A stretch of DNA of 64,000 nt from Paenibacillus sp. XY044 (GTDB lineage: Bacteria > Bacillota > Bacilli > Paenibacillales > Paenibacillaceae). This document shows, piece after piece, positions 43,780-51,556 of the stretch. The stretch covers positions 248,001 through 312,000 of the forward strand of contig NZ_NQMO01000006.1 in the NCBI RefSeq assembly GCF_002257645.1, in the 5' to 3' direction. Under the pieces are notes generated by a model. The model was not told the DNA's origin, did no database searches, and saw only the letters and a program-made list of their open reading frames with translations. The translations under genes were made by a program, and so were the position numbers. The number at the start of each line of letters is the position of its first letter. The first letter of the stretch is position 1.

Positions 43780-43884
43780 TGGAAGCCGCGGATGGGATGA
43801 TTTGCGTGATAAAGTCATTTGTGGCACTGTAGGGTTAGAAGGCAGTATCACATTGAAGATAAAGATACATGGGGGGTCATGGAT

Positions 43885-44328
43885 ATGCCGAAGAATATTT
43901 ACAACCTGGATTGTAACATTGCACAGACGTTGAACATCGTTGGCGATCGATGGTCTTTGATGGTCATCCATGAAATTTTGGTCGGTAAAAAAACGTTCAA
44001 TGAGATCAAGCAAGGGCTGGCAACGATCTCTGCAAATGTTTTGTCCGAGCGGCTCAGACAACTGGAGGAAGACGGTCTGATCGTATCCCATTTATACTCC
44101 GCGCATCCTCCGCGGTATGAATATGAATTGACGGAAAGCGGACGGGATATGGAAATGGTGTTTCATGCGTTTATCCTCTGGGGCGAGAAGCACCTGGATA
44201 AATGTTATAAAAGCCTGAAGCATACCGCCTGCGGCCACGAAGTCGAGCTTCGCCATTATTGCCCGCACTGCGAATCGATCGTGGATGACATTACCGTTGT
44301 CCCTGTAGAAGACGCCAAGCAGCCGTAA
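43885..44328 (+). CDS. HxlR (DUF24) family redox-type regulator
   Basis: A 147-residue winged-helix regulator. Cys10 in IYNLDCNIAQTLNIVGDRW occupies the position of the sensing cysteine in YodB, CatR and HypR. VLSERLRQLEEDGLIVSHLY is the recognition helix and wing. The C-terminal extension, CGHEVELRHYCPHC, looks like a zinc site and is not part of the minimal family. ATG 43885 is eight bases after GGGGGG; ATG 43879 is too close. It lies between the quinone reductase and Dps genes, a fitting place for an electrophile-responsive regulator. Confidence 0.9.
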   Translation: MPKNIYNLDCNIAQTLNIVGDRWSLMVIHEILVGKKTFNEIKQGLATISANVLSERLRQLEEDGLIVSHLYSAHPPRYEYELTESGRDMEMVFHAFILWGEKHLDKCYKSLKHTACGHEVELRHYCPHCESIVDDITVVPVEDAKQP

Positions 44329-44405
44329 CGAACGGCCGCCGCAATTTTATCAACCGGATCGTCACAGACGGTCCATTTCATATAAAAGAAGGGATGGGAT
44401 TACTA

Positions 44406-44852
44406 ATGGCAAATACGACAATCACGTTGGAACAGGTATTGAATCAGCAGGTGGCGAATTTCAGCATCCTCTACGTTAAAATTCATAACTACCACTGGTA
44501 CGTGAAAGGAGAGCAGTTCTTCACGCTGCATGCGAAGTTCGAAGAGCTGTATAACGACATTACGCAAAAAGCGGACGATATTGCCGAACGACTCCTGACA
44601 ATCAAGGGAAGACCGGCCGCCACGCTCAAAGAATATCTCGAAATCGGCACGCTAGCGGAAGCTGCGGGAAAAGAGGATGCCCGCGGTATGGTGCAGTCGC
44701 TCATCGATGACTTCTCTCTGGTCAGCAAGGAGCTGCAGGACGGCATCCGTTTGGCGGAAAGTGCCGGCGACCATCCGACGGCGGATATGCTGATCGGGAT
44801 TCAGGCGGACCTCGACAAGCACGTCTGGATGCTGGAATCTTATCTTGGATAA
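44406..44852 (+). CDS. dps: Dps/ferritin-like DNA-protection protein
   Basis: A 148-residue Dps-type miniferritin. VANFSILYVKIHNYHWYVKGEQFFTLHAKFEELYND supplies the ferroxidase ligands His, His, Asp/Glu across the dimer interface; QKADDIAERLLTIKGRPAATLKEYLE is also typical. It oxidises and stores iron using hydrogen peroxide and shields DNA. ATG 44406 is the family start; the longer frame begins 12 bases earlier. It is the last gene of the defence group and ends at a bidirectional terminator. Confidence 0.92.
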   Translation: MANTTITLEQVLNQQVANFSILYVKIHNYHWYVKGEQFFTLHAKFEELYNDITQKADDIAERLLTIKGRPAATLKEYLEIGTLAEAAGKEDARGMVQSLIDDFSLVSKELQDGIRLAESAGDHPTADMLIGIQADLDKHVWMLESYLG

Positions 44853-44865
44853 AGAGTAAAAAGAA

Positions 44866-44894
44866 GAGCCCGGGGGCTAAAACTCCCCGGGCTC
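44866..44894. terminator. Bidirectional terminator between dps and helD
   Basis: A perfect 10-bp stem GAGCCCGGGG (44866-44875) / CCCCGGGCTC (44885-44894). On the minus strand it is followed by TTCTTTTT, on the plus strand by ATTT. It covers the helD stop codon. Confidence 0.8.
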
Positions 44895-46946
44895 ATTTAA
44901 CAAGGCCGTCCGCTCCCCGCTGTGCGTCAGCGTCAGTTTATGCATTGCCCGGGTGCAGGCGATATAGAGCAGCGATTGGTCCATCTCGTTCCGGTAGACT
45001 TCGTTGTTCACGAAGGGGACGATCACCTCATCGAACTCCAGACCTTTCGCCAAATGGGCGGAAGTGACGATGATCCCCTCGCGGAACTCCTCGCTGTCGA
45101 AATCCAGGAGATATAGATGATCAAACGCATCTCCCAACCTGTGGTACACTTCATCCGCCAGCTCCTTCGTTTTGCAGACGATCCCCATGGAACGCGACTC
45201 GGAATCCACAAATTCCTGGATGACAGACCGGATGCGCTCCATTTCCTCCTCCGCATCTGCGCAGGTCAGGATTCGAGGCTCCTCGCCGTGCCGCTCAATC
45301 GGAATGACGCTGCTGTTGGCTTTAAGCTGCCGGGCAAAGGTCGTAATTTCATAGGTGGAGCGGTAGCTCTTTAACAGCTCTACCGTATCCGCGTTCGGGA
45401 GCACCTTTTTGATCTCGGCAAGGGAAGAGGAGGAATAGGGATTGACGGATTGGCCGGCGTCGCCGAGGATCGTCTTTCGGCAGTTGAACAGCCTGGTGAG
45501 GACCGCGTACTGGATGGGCGTGTAGTCCTGCATTTCATCGACGATCAGGTGCTTAACAAAATCAAACGGCGCCGTCCCTTCCCAATACATTTTCAGGTAG
45601 ATCAGGGGAAAGACGTCCGGATATTCCAGCTTTTTTGGCCCCGTCATGCGCAGCAGATCCGGTCTGCCCAGCCAGTCGTAGAAATCCTTGTACAGCGCCA
45701 GCAGGCTGGAAGCCCGGAACATCTTTTTCACGGCTGCCTTGATTTTACGAATCCGGGGTGCGGCCAGCTTCTGCCCATCCTCGTCTCTGAGGTTTGCCGC
45801 CGCCTGGTTTGCGGCCCGCTCCAGCCTGGACTGCACAGGCATCCGGCGGGTGCCGTCATAGATGGCTCGCAGCTCCGCGGCAGGAATCCGCAGTCCGCCG
45901 ACCTGGACGTCTTCCGGCTCAAAATAATGCTGCTCGGCATAGGCGATAAATTCATCCAGCTTCTGGATGAAGCCGGCGGACGCCTTGAACCGGATGCGTT
46001 CGATCATGGATGGATCCTCCTGCTCCATCAAAGCGGTGACCTGCTCATAGAACGTCTGGAACCCGGCAATCCCTTTGAGCTCAGCTTCAGCCAGCTCTTC
46101 CAAGCGCATTTCCATCATATTTTCTTCGCCCAACTCGGGCAGCACGCTCGAAATGTAATCGGAGAACACTTTGTTGGGCGAGAGGATCAGCACGTTTCTC
46201 GACGTCAGCGTTTCCTTGTAGCGGTACAGCAGGAAAGCGATGCGGTGCAGGGCGACCGATGTTTTTCCGGAACCGGCCACGCCCTGAATGATGAGCTCAT
46301 CGGAGGATTCATTGCGGATGATGACGTTTTGCTCCTTTTGAATCGTGGCGACGATGTTTTTCATCTTTTCGTCCGAAGTGCTGCTAAGCTCCTTCTGAAG
46401 GACGTCGTCGTCGATGTTGATCGAGCTTTCGATCATGTACTCCATGCGGGCGTCCCTGATTTTGTACTGCCGCTTCACTGTCAGCTCGCCCTCGATCCGC
46501 CCCAGCGGAGCGATAAAATAGGCGGGTCCGACGCCGAAATCGTAAAACATGCTGGCCACCGGTGACCGCCAGTCGTAAATCAGATTCGTATGCCCGTCCG
46601 CCTCGGCGAAGGAATGAATCCCGATATAATAGGCATCGGCCACTTTCTGACCATTTTCCTGAAAATCTACCCTGCCGAAATAGGGGGACTGGTACAGCTT
46701 ATGCAGTTTCCGCTCTTTGTCGATGGCTTTCTCACCTGAGTCAATTTGGAGCGAGATACCCACCTTGTTCGCGGCCCGCTCCGCGGGATCCAGTTGGGAA
46801 ATGTTTTCCCACATATATTTTTTCGCCTCGATGACGTCACGGTAGGAAGCGGATATTTTCCCGCGGATGTCTTCCAGTGCCTGTCCCAGCTTGTCGGTCA
46901 TCGCTGCGGCATAACGACGTTCTTCGGCTTCGCTTTGGTTCAACAT
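44877..46946 (-). CDS. helD: HelD-like RNA polymerase recycling helicase
   Basis: A 689-residue UvrD/Rep-superfamily ATPase. The N-terminus is a long helical hairpin, followed by a HelD-type IYDWRSPVASMFYDF segment. Walker A is QGVAGSGKTSVALHRIAFLLYR, Walker B is LIVDEMQDYTPIQYAVL, and late motifs include LLKSYRST and VTSAHLAKGLEFDEVIV. HelD pulls stalled RNA polymerase off DNA and nucleic acid. It is somewhat shorter than the ~774-residue B. subtilis protein (recalled). GGGAGGG lies upstream of the start. It is monocistronic with a palindrome in its leader. Confidence 0.9.
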   Translation of the reverse strand: MLNQSEAEERRYAAAMTDKLGQALEDIRGKISASYRDVIEAKKYMWENISQLDPAERAANKVGISLQIDSGEKAIDKERKLHKLYQSPYFGRVDFQENGQKVADAYYIGIHSFAEADGHTNLIYDWRSPVASMFYDFGVGPAYFIAPLGRIEGELTVKRQYKIRDARMEYMIESSINIDDDVLQKELSSTSDEKMKNIVATIQKEQNVIIRNESSDELIIQGVAGSGKTSVALHRIAFLLYRYKETLTSRNVLILSPNKVFSDYISSVLPELGEENMMEMRLEELAEAELKGIAGFQTFYEQVTALMEQEDPSMIERIRFKASAGFIQKLDEFIAYAEQHYFEPEDVQVGGLRIPAAELRAIYDGTRRMPVQSRLERAANQAAANLRDEDGQKLAAPRIRKIKAAVKKMFRASSLLALYKDFYDWLGRPDLLRMTGPKKLEYPDVFPLIYLKMYWEGTAPFDFVKHLIVDEMQDYTPIQYAVLTRLFNCRKTILGDAGQSVNPYSSSSLAEIKKVLPNADTVELLKSYRSTYEITTFARQLKANSSVIPIERHGEEPRILTCADAEEEMERIRSVIQEFVDSESRSMGIVCKTKELADEVYHRLGDAFDHLYLLDFDSEEFREGIIVTSAHLAKGLEFDEVIVPFVNNEVYRNEMDQSLLYIACTRAMHKLTLTHSGERTALLNEPGEF

Positions 46947-46998
46947 CTTAGACCCTCCCTGTTAAAGAATAAGTCTAAGTATAGAAAAAATCCGCCAA

Positions 46999-47016
46999 AA
47001 GTATAGACTTATACTT
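46999..47016. promoter_or_regulatory. Palindrome in the helD leader
   Basis: AAGTATA-GACT-TATACTT is a perfect 7-bp inverted repeat about 55 bases upstream of the helD start. A related CTAAGTATAG half-site lies at about 46976. It may be an operator or part of the promoter. Confidence 0.45.
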
Positions 47017-47070
47017 CCGGCTGTAGTATTATAACTTGCACGTGGGTCCAGAAATACCTATACGGCAACA

Positions 47071-47136
47071 CATTAAAGAGTAAAAGTCTTTAACAGGATG
47101 AAATACAGCCAGGTCCTTGATGGGCCTGGCTTTTTT
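47071..47136 (+). ncRNA. Possible small RNA with terminator
   Basis: A promoter-like TTGCAC (47036-47041), 17 bases, TATACG (47059-47064) would start a transcript near 47071. It would contain a small stem TTAAAGA (47073-47079) / TCTTTAA (47087-47093) and end at a strong terminator: AGCCAGG (47107-47113) / CCTGGCT (47125-47131) and T to 47136. No same-strand gene precedes this terminator. Expression is untested. Confidence 0.35.
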
Positions 47137-47225
47137 GGTATGTCAAAAAGGCCGGCTTGTGCCGAAACACCGACCACAGGTACTTTCCTTTTGAATATTA
47201 AATCGCGGGATGCCCGAACGTCATC

Positions 47226-48200
47226 CTACCTGGATTCAGATTCCGGTGTTAGCTCCGCGTACTGCCGCTGCATAGAAGCCAGTCGGCCATTTACCCACTC
47301 CCGGGCTTCGGGAGGTTCCACGATCACTGCTTCCGGCCCTAGAACCCAGACCATATCGGCAAAGAACGCCACGTCCTTCCGGGGGATGGATATTTCAATC
47401 CTGCCGCTGCCATCGGCCTCGCACTCGATATAAGGCTGGAGCCTGCCGTTCCCCTCCAACTTTCGGACGCCTTCCGGAGTCAATCGGACGATAAAGTCGG
47501 TCTTTGGCGCCTTCTCCAGCTCTTCTTCATTCCAGTTGAACACCGTTTTCTCATCAACCTCATCCAGACAGGAGACTTCTTCATTCAGCATCGCCGTGCG
47601 GATGCGGTCGGCCCGGAACAGGCGATAAGCCTTGCGGGTAAAGCAGTAAGCAGGGCAGTACCAGTATCCTTGGTCCGAGTAGAGACCGATTGGCTGAATG
47701 ACTCTTTGGACCTCGGATGAGCCGGACTGGTAGACCATCGTTACGGCGCTGCGAATCATGACCGCCTGCAGCAGCACCTCCAGACATTCGACCGACATGC
47801 TGCGCCGGGGGCTCCAAATCGCCATTTTGCCGGTTAAGCGGCTGATTCTCTCTTTCAGATCCGGCGGAAGATAGTGATAGAACTTGTCGAGGGCGGAATC
47901 GGCGGCTTTTCCGAACGGGACGGAGCCGAAGTAAGCCAGCGATTGGGAGGCGAAGAACAAGGCGGTCGCTTCGCTTTCGGTAAAGGCGATCGCGGGCAGC
48001 AGCCGCTCGTTTAGCAGGCGGAAGCCGCCGCCCCGTCCTTGAACGGAGTACACGGGGATGCCCAGTTCGCTAAGTTCGATGAGATCCCTGGATATGGTCC
48101 GCTGGGACACGCCCAGCTCATCCGCAAGCTCGCGGAGGGTGAAGTTTTTTTTGGCATTGACGAGCATGATGAGCCGGATCAACCGCTGGGATTTATGCAT
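47226..48200 (-). CDS. YafY-type HTH/WYL transcriptional regulator
   Basis: A 324-residue regulator with an HTH_11 DNA-binding start (RLIRLIMLVNAKKNFTLRELADELGVSQRTISRDLIELSELGIPVYS) and a WYL domain (from about 130; VIQPIGLYSDQGYWYCPAYCFTRKAYRLFRADRI) followed by a C-terminal WCX-type extension. WYL domains sense nucleotides or other ligands. ATG 48200 follows AAAGGACGGGA; the longer frame to 48254 is not supported. It is divergent from an NTF2-like gene, its likely target. Confidence 0.9.
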   Translation of the reverse strand: MHKSQRLIRLIMLVNAKKNFTLRELADELGVSQRTISRDLIELSELGIPVYSVQGRGGGFRLLNERLLPAIAFTESEATALFFASQSLAYFGSVPFGKAADSALDKFYHYLPPDLKERISRLTGKMAIWSPRRSMSVECLEVLLQAVMIRSAVTMVYQSGSSEVQRVIQPIGLYSDQGYWYCPAYCFTRKAYRLFRADRIRTAMLNEEVSCLDEVDEKTVFNWNEEELEKAPKTDFIVRLTPEGVRKLEGNGRLQPYIECEADGSGRIEISIPRKDVAFFADMVWVLGPEAVIVEPPEAREWVNGRLASMQRQYAELTPESESR

Positions 48201-48246
48201 CGGCGTCCCGTCCTTTCTTTTTTTCTCAAGTGTACCACAGAAACAA

Positions 48247-48259
48247 GACAGCACCTGTC
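48247..48259. promoter_or_regulatory. Palindrome between divergent yafY-like and NTF2-like genes
   Basis: GACAG-CAC-CTGTC lies midway in the 130-base divergent gap. TATGAT at 48272-48277 is a possible -10 for the plus-strand gene. It is a candidate binding site of the WYL regulator. Confidence 0.4.
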
Positions 48260-48330
48260 GTGTTTAAACGATATGATGAGTTCATAAGATTTGGAAAGGC
48301 AGAATCAACCCCAATAGAGGAGGATGCTGT

Positions 48331-48738
48331 ATGGAACCAATGGAAAAGGTAAACGAGCGCAGTCTGCAAGCATTTCATGCTTTTTGCCGGGCGATTGAGG
48401 AAGGGGATACGGGGGCGTTTGAAGCGCTGGTGACCTCTGATTTTGGTTTTATCGTCCCGATCCCGTTTCAGGAATGGCAGGGAGAGCAGAGGGGAACCGG
48501 GCGGTTTCGGGAATTGATCGAGCTGGAACGGGCAAGCATGAGTGCCAAGTTAACGCCGGTCACCTGCGTGGAGCAAGAAGATACCGGGATCGTCATTTTT
48601 AAAGCGGAGGGGATCTTTAACGGGATGCCATACACGAATGAGCTGGTGATCATGTTCCGTTTCGAGCAGGAACGGGTCCGTTTCTTCCGGGAGTATGTTG
48701 GCGTCACTTCCCACCTGCTGGCGATTGCGAAAGAATAG
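48331..48738 (+). CDS. NTF2/SnoaL-like protein
   Basis: A 135-residue protein with the cone-shaped alpha+beta layout of NTF2-like proteins: an N-terminal helix (FHAFCRAIEEGDTGAFEALVTSDFGFIVPIPF), then strands ending in ELVIMFRFEQERVRFFREYVG. Such proteins serve as small-molecule isomerases, hydrolases or binding proteins. AGAGGAGG precedes the ATG. It is divergent from the WYL regulator, the only clue to its control. Confidence 0.8.
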   Translation: MEPMEKVNERSLQAFHAFCRAIEEGDTGAFEALVTSDFGFIVPIPFQEWQGEQRGTGRFRELIELERASMSAKLTPVTCVEQEDTGIVIFKAEGIFNGMPYTNELVIMFRFEQERVRFFREYVGVTSHLLAIAKE

Positions 48739-48821
48739 GGCATGGAAACAGGCAAGGCCGGGAGAAGAACGCGAAAGGTTTCCCTGGTCTTGCCTGCTTG
48801 ATTACTGCTTGCGGCGCCATG

Positions 48822-49421
48822 TTATTCGGCTGTCCGGCGGGACGGAGTGGGCTCTTCAAACTGCCGATCGATCAGCACTTTGCAGGCGTTCAGAAAATAG
48901 TCCGGATGATAATAACTTTTATCCATGTAGGCGCTCATCATGGCGCCATCCTTCAGCAGCTGGAGCTGGTAGGTGAGCTGGACCGGATCGCTTGCACCTG
49001 CCTGGCGGGCAATACCCTCTACATTTTTCCATAGCGTGGAGCGGAATGTCATGGCTGCCTGGTGTCCGGGATGGTCCTCATCCGGAAACTCGACAATGGC
49101 GTTCATAAAAGGACAGCCGCGAAATCGGGAGCTTTCCATCCGTTCAACCAGTTCCTCCAGAAGGGCATAGAGCTGTTCCTTGGGCGAATCGGGGAACGAA
49201 CGCTTTATTTCTTCTACGACTTCCATCCTGATCTTGGAGCGCAGCTCTAAATAGGCCACGACCAAATGGTCCTTGGTCGGAAAGTTGCGGTAAAAGCTGG
49301 CCTTGGCGACCCCCGATTCTTCAATAATTCGGTCGATCCCTACGGCGCGAACGCCTTCACTATAAAATAAATCGGACGCCACCTTTAGTATCCGTTCTTT
49401 GGCGGATTCCTTCTTGGTCAT
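48822..49421 (-). CDS. TetR/AcrR family repressor
   Basis: A 199-residue repressor with an N-terminal TetR helix-turn-helix (KERILKVASDLFYSEGVRAVGIDRIIEESGVAKASFYRNFPTKDHLV) and a ligand-binding C-terminal half. ATG 49421 has AGGTG six bases upstream; GTG 49430 is part of that site. It is divergent from an MFS pump whose promoter carries two perfect palindromes, so it most likely represses the pump and itself and is released by a pump substrate. Confidence 0.92.
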   Translation of the reverse strand: MTKKESAKERILKVASDLFYSEGVRAVGIDRIIEESGVAKASFYRNFPTKDHLVVAYLELRSKIRMEVVEEIKRSFPDSPKEQLYALLEELVERMESSRFRGCPFMNAIVEFPDEDHPGHQAAMTFRSTLWKNVEGIARQAGASDPVQLTYQLQLLKDGAMMSAYMDKSYYHPDYFLNACKVLIDRQFEEPTPSRRTAE

Positions 49422-49457
49422 TCTAATCACCTGTTCCTGAATAAGGTAAATTCGCTG

Positions 49458-49486
49458 TTGACATGAGACAGATCTGTCTGTATCAT
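49458..49486 (+). promoter_or_regulatory. Promoter of the MFS pump gene
   Basis: TTGACA (49458-49463), 17 bases, TATCAT (49481-49486). The first operator fills the spacer. Confidence 0.7.
49466..49479. promoter_or_regulatory. TetR-type operator 1
   Basis: AGACAGATCTGTCT, a perfect 14-bp palindrome located between the -35 and -10 boxes, where bound protein would exclude RNA polymerase. Confidence 0.8.
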
Positions 49487-49499
49487 ACGAATATCAAAC

Positions 49500-49515
49500 G
49501 AGACAGATCTGTCTC
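49500..49515. promoter_or_regulatory. TetR-type operator 2
   Basis: GAGACAGATCTGTCTC, a perfect 16-bp palindrome sharing the same core as operator 1. It lies 35 bases centre to centre downstream, just past the expected start of transcription. Confidence 0.8.
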
Positions 49516-49585
49516 ATTTATTTTAATGGCTGATTCCGGCTGATGTCAAATATTCGGGATTCGCTAGAGGAGGATGAAGCAAGCA

Positions 49586-51250
49586 ATGAACCAACCGGTC
49601 CATTCCATTCCCGCGCCTCTTGCGCAGGCGGCGGCTGAGCCGCGCCAGCGGCCGCGTTTAATGCTGGCGGTGATGCTGCTGTCTGTATTTATGGCCGTAG
49701 CGAACATTTTTATCATCAATGTGGCGACCCCTTCCATTCAGCGAGGGCTTCACGCCGATTTCTACGGCGTTCAGTTCGTCGTCTCGGCCTACACCTTGTC
49801 CTATGCCGTGGCTTTGATTATCGGCGGGCGGCTGGGCGACCGGTACGGACGGCGGAAGATGCTCCTGGTCGGCGTTGCCGGTTTTACCGTAACATCCTTG
49901 TTATGCGGCATTTCCGATAGTGTCGGGATGCTTACGGCGATTCGTGTGCTTCAAGGCTTTAGCGCGGCACTGATATCGCCGCAGGTGCTGTCCCTCATTC
50001 AGGCGCAGTACCCGCCGGAGAAGAGGGGAATGATCTTCGGGCTGTATGGCGCAGCCCAAGGATTGGCCGCTTCGACGGGTCAGCTGATCGGCGGTTTGCT
50101 GCTCGGCTGGAACCCGTGGCATCTTGACTGGCGGCTGGTCTTTTTCTTCAGTGTCCCGATCGGATTGATCATCCTGTCTATGGCTCCGTTCGTTCCGGAA
50201 TCGAGGGATGCGGACCGCTCACGGATGGACTGGTTCGGTGCGGCCGTAGCGGCGGCAGGCCTGCTGCTCCTCGTTTATCCGCTGGTCCAAGGGCAGAAGG
50301 AAGGATGGCCGGCTCTGCTCGTCATCAGCCTGATATTGTCCGCCCCTGTCCTCGCCGTCTTCGTATGGACGCAGCGTAGACAGCTTGCCAGAGGGCGCCG
50401 GCCGTTTATGAACGTGAGGTTGTTCGGCCAGAAGGCATTCAGCATGGGGCTGGCCGTCATCTTCCTCATGATGAGCGCGCAGGCTGCTTTTTTCCTGATC
50501 ACGGCCTATTTGCTGCAGATGGGGCACGGGTTCAGCGCCCTGAAGTCCGGTTTGATCATTCTGCCTATGGGCATCGGGTATTTCCTGGCTTCGCTATTGT
50601 CGCCTAAACTGGCAGGCAAAATCGGGGCCCACGTGCTTACGGTCGGTTCGGTGATGACATCCGCCGGCTATTTCGCGGTTGCACTGACGATCTGGGCCAC
50701 CGGATGGTCGCCGAACGTATGGTTCTGGCTGCCAGCTCTGATATTACTGGGGTTAGGCCAAGGCTTCGTCGCCGCTCCGTTGACCAATGTGGTGTTGTCC
50801 AAGGTAGAAAAGCAGGATATCGGATCGGGCTCGGGTATTTTGACGACAGGCATGCAGCTCGCCTCCGCTATCGGCATCGGCCTCATCGGAATCGTCTGGA
50901 TGAGCTCGCTCGGTCATTATGCCCATCAGGCGGAGGCTCGAACCGAGCTTGAACTGCGGCAGCACTTGACATCCTACGCCTTGTCGGATGAGCAGGGGCA
51001 GACGGCGCTGGCTAGACTGCGCGATTGTTTCCCGGAGGCGGCTGGTAAGACTCAGGCGGCTCCCGATGCCTGCAAGGTTACAGCTTCCGCTGCCGGAGGC
51101 ACCGACAGGCTGGTGGCGGACGGCGTTTGGCAGTCGAATGCGCGCAGCTACACGAGCGCCTTTATCCTCAGCATGACGGTGCTCGGATTCTACACCATGC
51201 TGATCATTCCAATGACGGTCGCTCTTGCCGGAAGGAAGCGGGCGAAATGA
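49586..51250 (+). CDS. MFS efflux pump, DHA2 (14-helix) family
   Basis: About 554 residues with fourteen predicted helices. Motif A is LIIGGRLGDRYGRRKMLLVG, and motif C-like glycine/proline-rich helices follow (ALISPQVLSLIQAQYPPEKRGMIFGLYG). A ~70-residue loop between the last helices (about 450-520) carries two cysteines. These proteins export drugs or dyes by proton antiport. AGAGGAGG ends right at ATG 49574, so ATG 49586 is preferred although its spacing is long. Transcription is probably controlled by the divergent TetR protein. Confidence 0.92.
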   Translation: MNQPVHSIPAPLAQAAAEPRQRPRLMLAVMLLSVFMAVANIFIINVATPSIQRGLHADFYGVQFVVSAYTLSYAVALIIGGRLGDRYGRRKMLLVGVAGFTVTSLLCGISDSVGMLTAIRVLQGFSAALISPQVLSLIQAQYPPEKRGMIFGLYGAAQGLAASTGQLIGGLLLGWNPWHLDWRLVFFFSVPIGLIILSMAPFVPESRDADRSRMDWFGAAVAAAGLLLLVYPLVQGQKEGWPALLVISLILSAPVLAVFVWTQRRQLARGRRPFMNVRLFGQKAFSMGLAVIFLMMSAQAAFFLITAYLLQMGHGFSALKSGLIILPMGIGYFLASLLSPKLAGKIGAHVLTVGSVMTSAGYFAVALTIWATGWSPNVWFWLPALILLGLGQGFVAAPLTNVVLSKVEKQDIGSGSGILTTGMQLASAIGIGLIGIVWMSSLGHYAHQAEARTELELRQHLTSYALSDEQGQTALARLRDCFPEAAGKTQAAPDACKVTASAAGGTDRLVADGVWQSNARSYTSAFILSMTVLGFYTMLIIPMTVALAGRKRAK

Positions 51251-51381
51251 GGGAGCACCGGATAATACGGCAAGGGGCGTAAGTTCACCTAAGGTTCGCC
51301 AAACATCGGGCGAGCATCCCGCCCGTGAATCCGGCAGGCCTGACCTCGTTACGGCCATTCGGCCCGTTGTACCGGCGCATT

Positions 51382-51422
51382 AAAAAACCCGGCCGATTCA
51401 TCAGACGAATCGGCCGGGTTTT
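51382..51422. terminator. Bidirectional terminator
   Basis: A perfect 14-bp stem (51386-51399 with 51407-51420) around a seven-base loop has A-rich sequence on the left and TTTT on the right, so it can act on both strands. The rest of the 51251-51556 gap holds nothing recognisable. Confidence 0.88.
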
Positions 51423-51556
51423 GGCGCGCTTAAGCATGTTTTTATTTTAGATCTAAGAAAAGATAAGCTTTCGGAGACTCGGCATCCTTATATCGCAATA
51501 AAAATTCCGCTAACTGCGGTCTGGCTGCCTTAAATGTACGTCGATAGACGTTTTTA

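Noticed and set aside
47098..47433. 111-residue plus-strand gene
   Set aside because: It runs through the orphan terminator and antisense into the WYL regulator gene.
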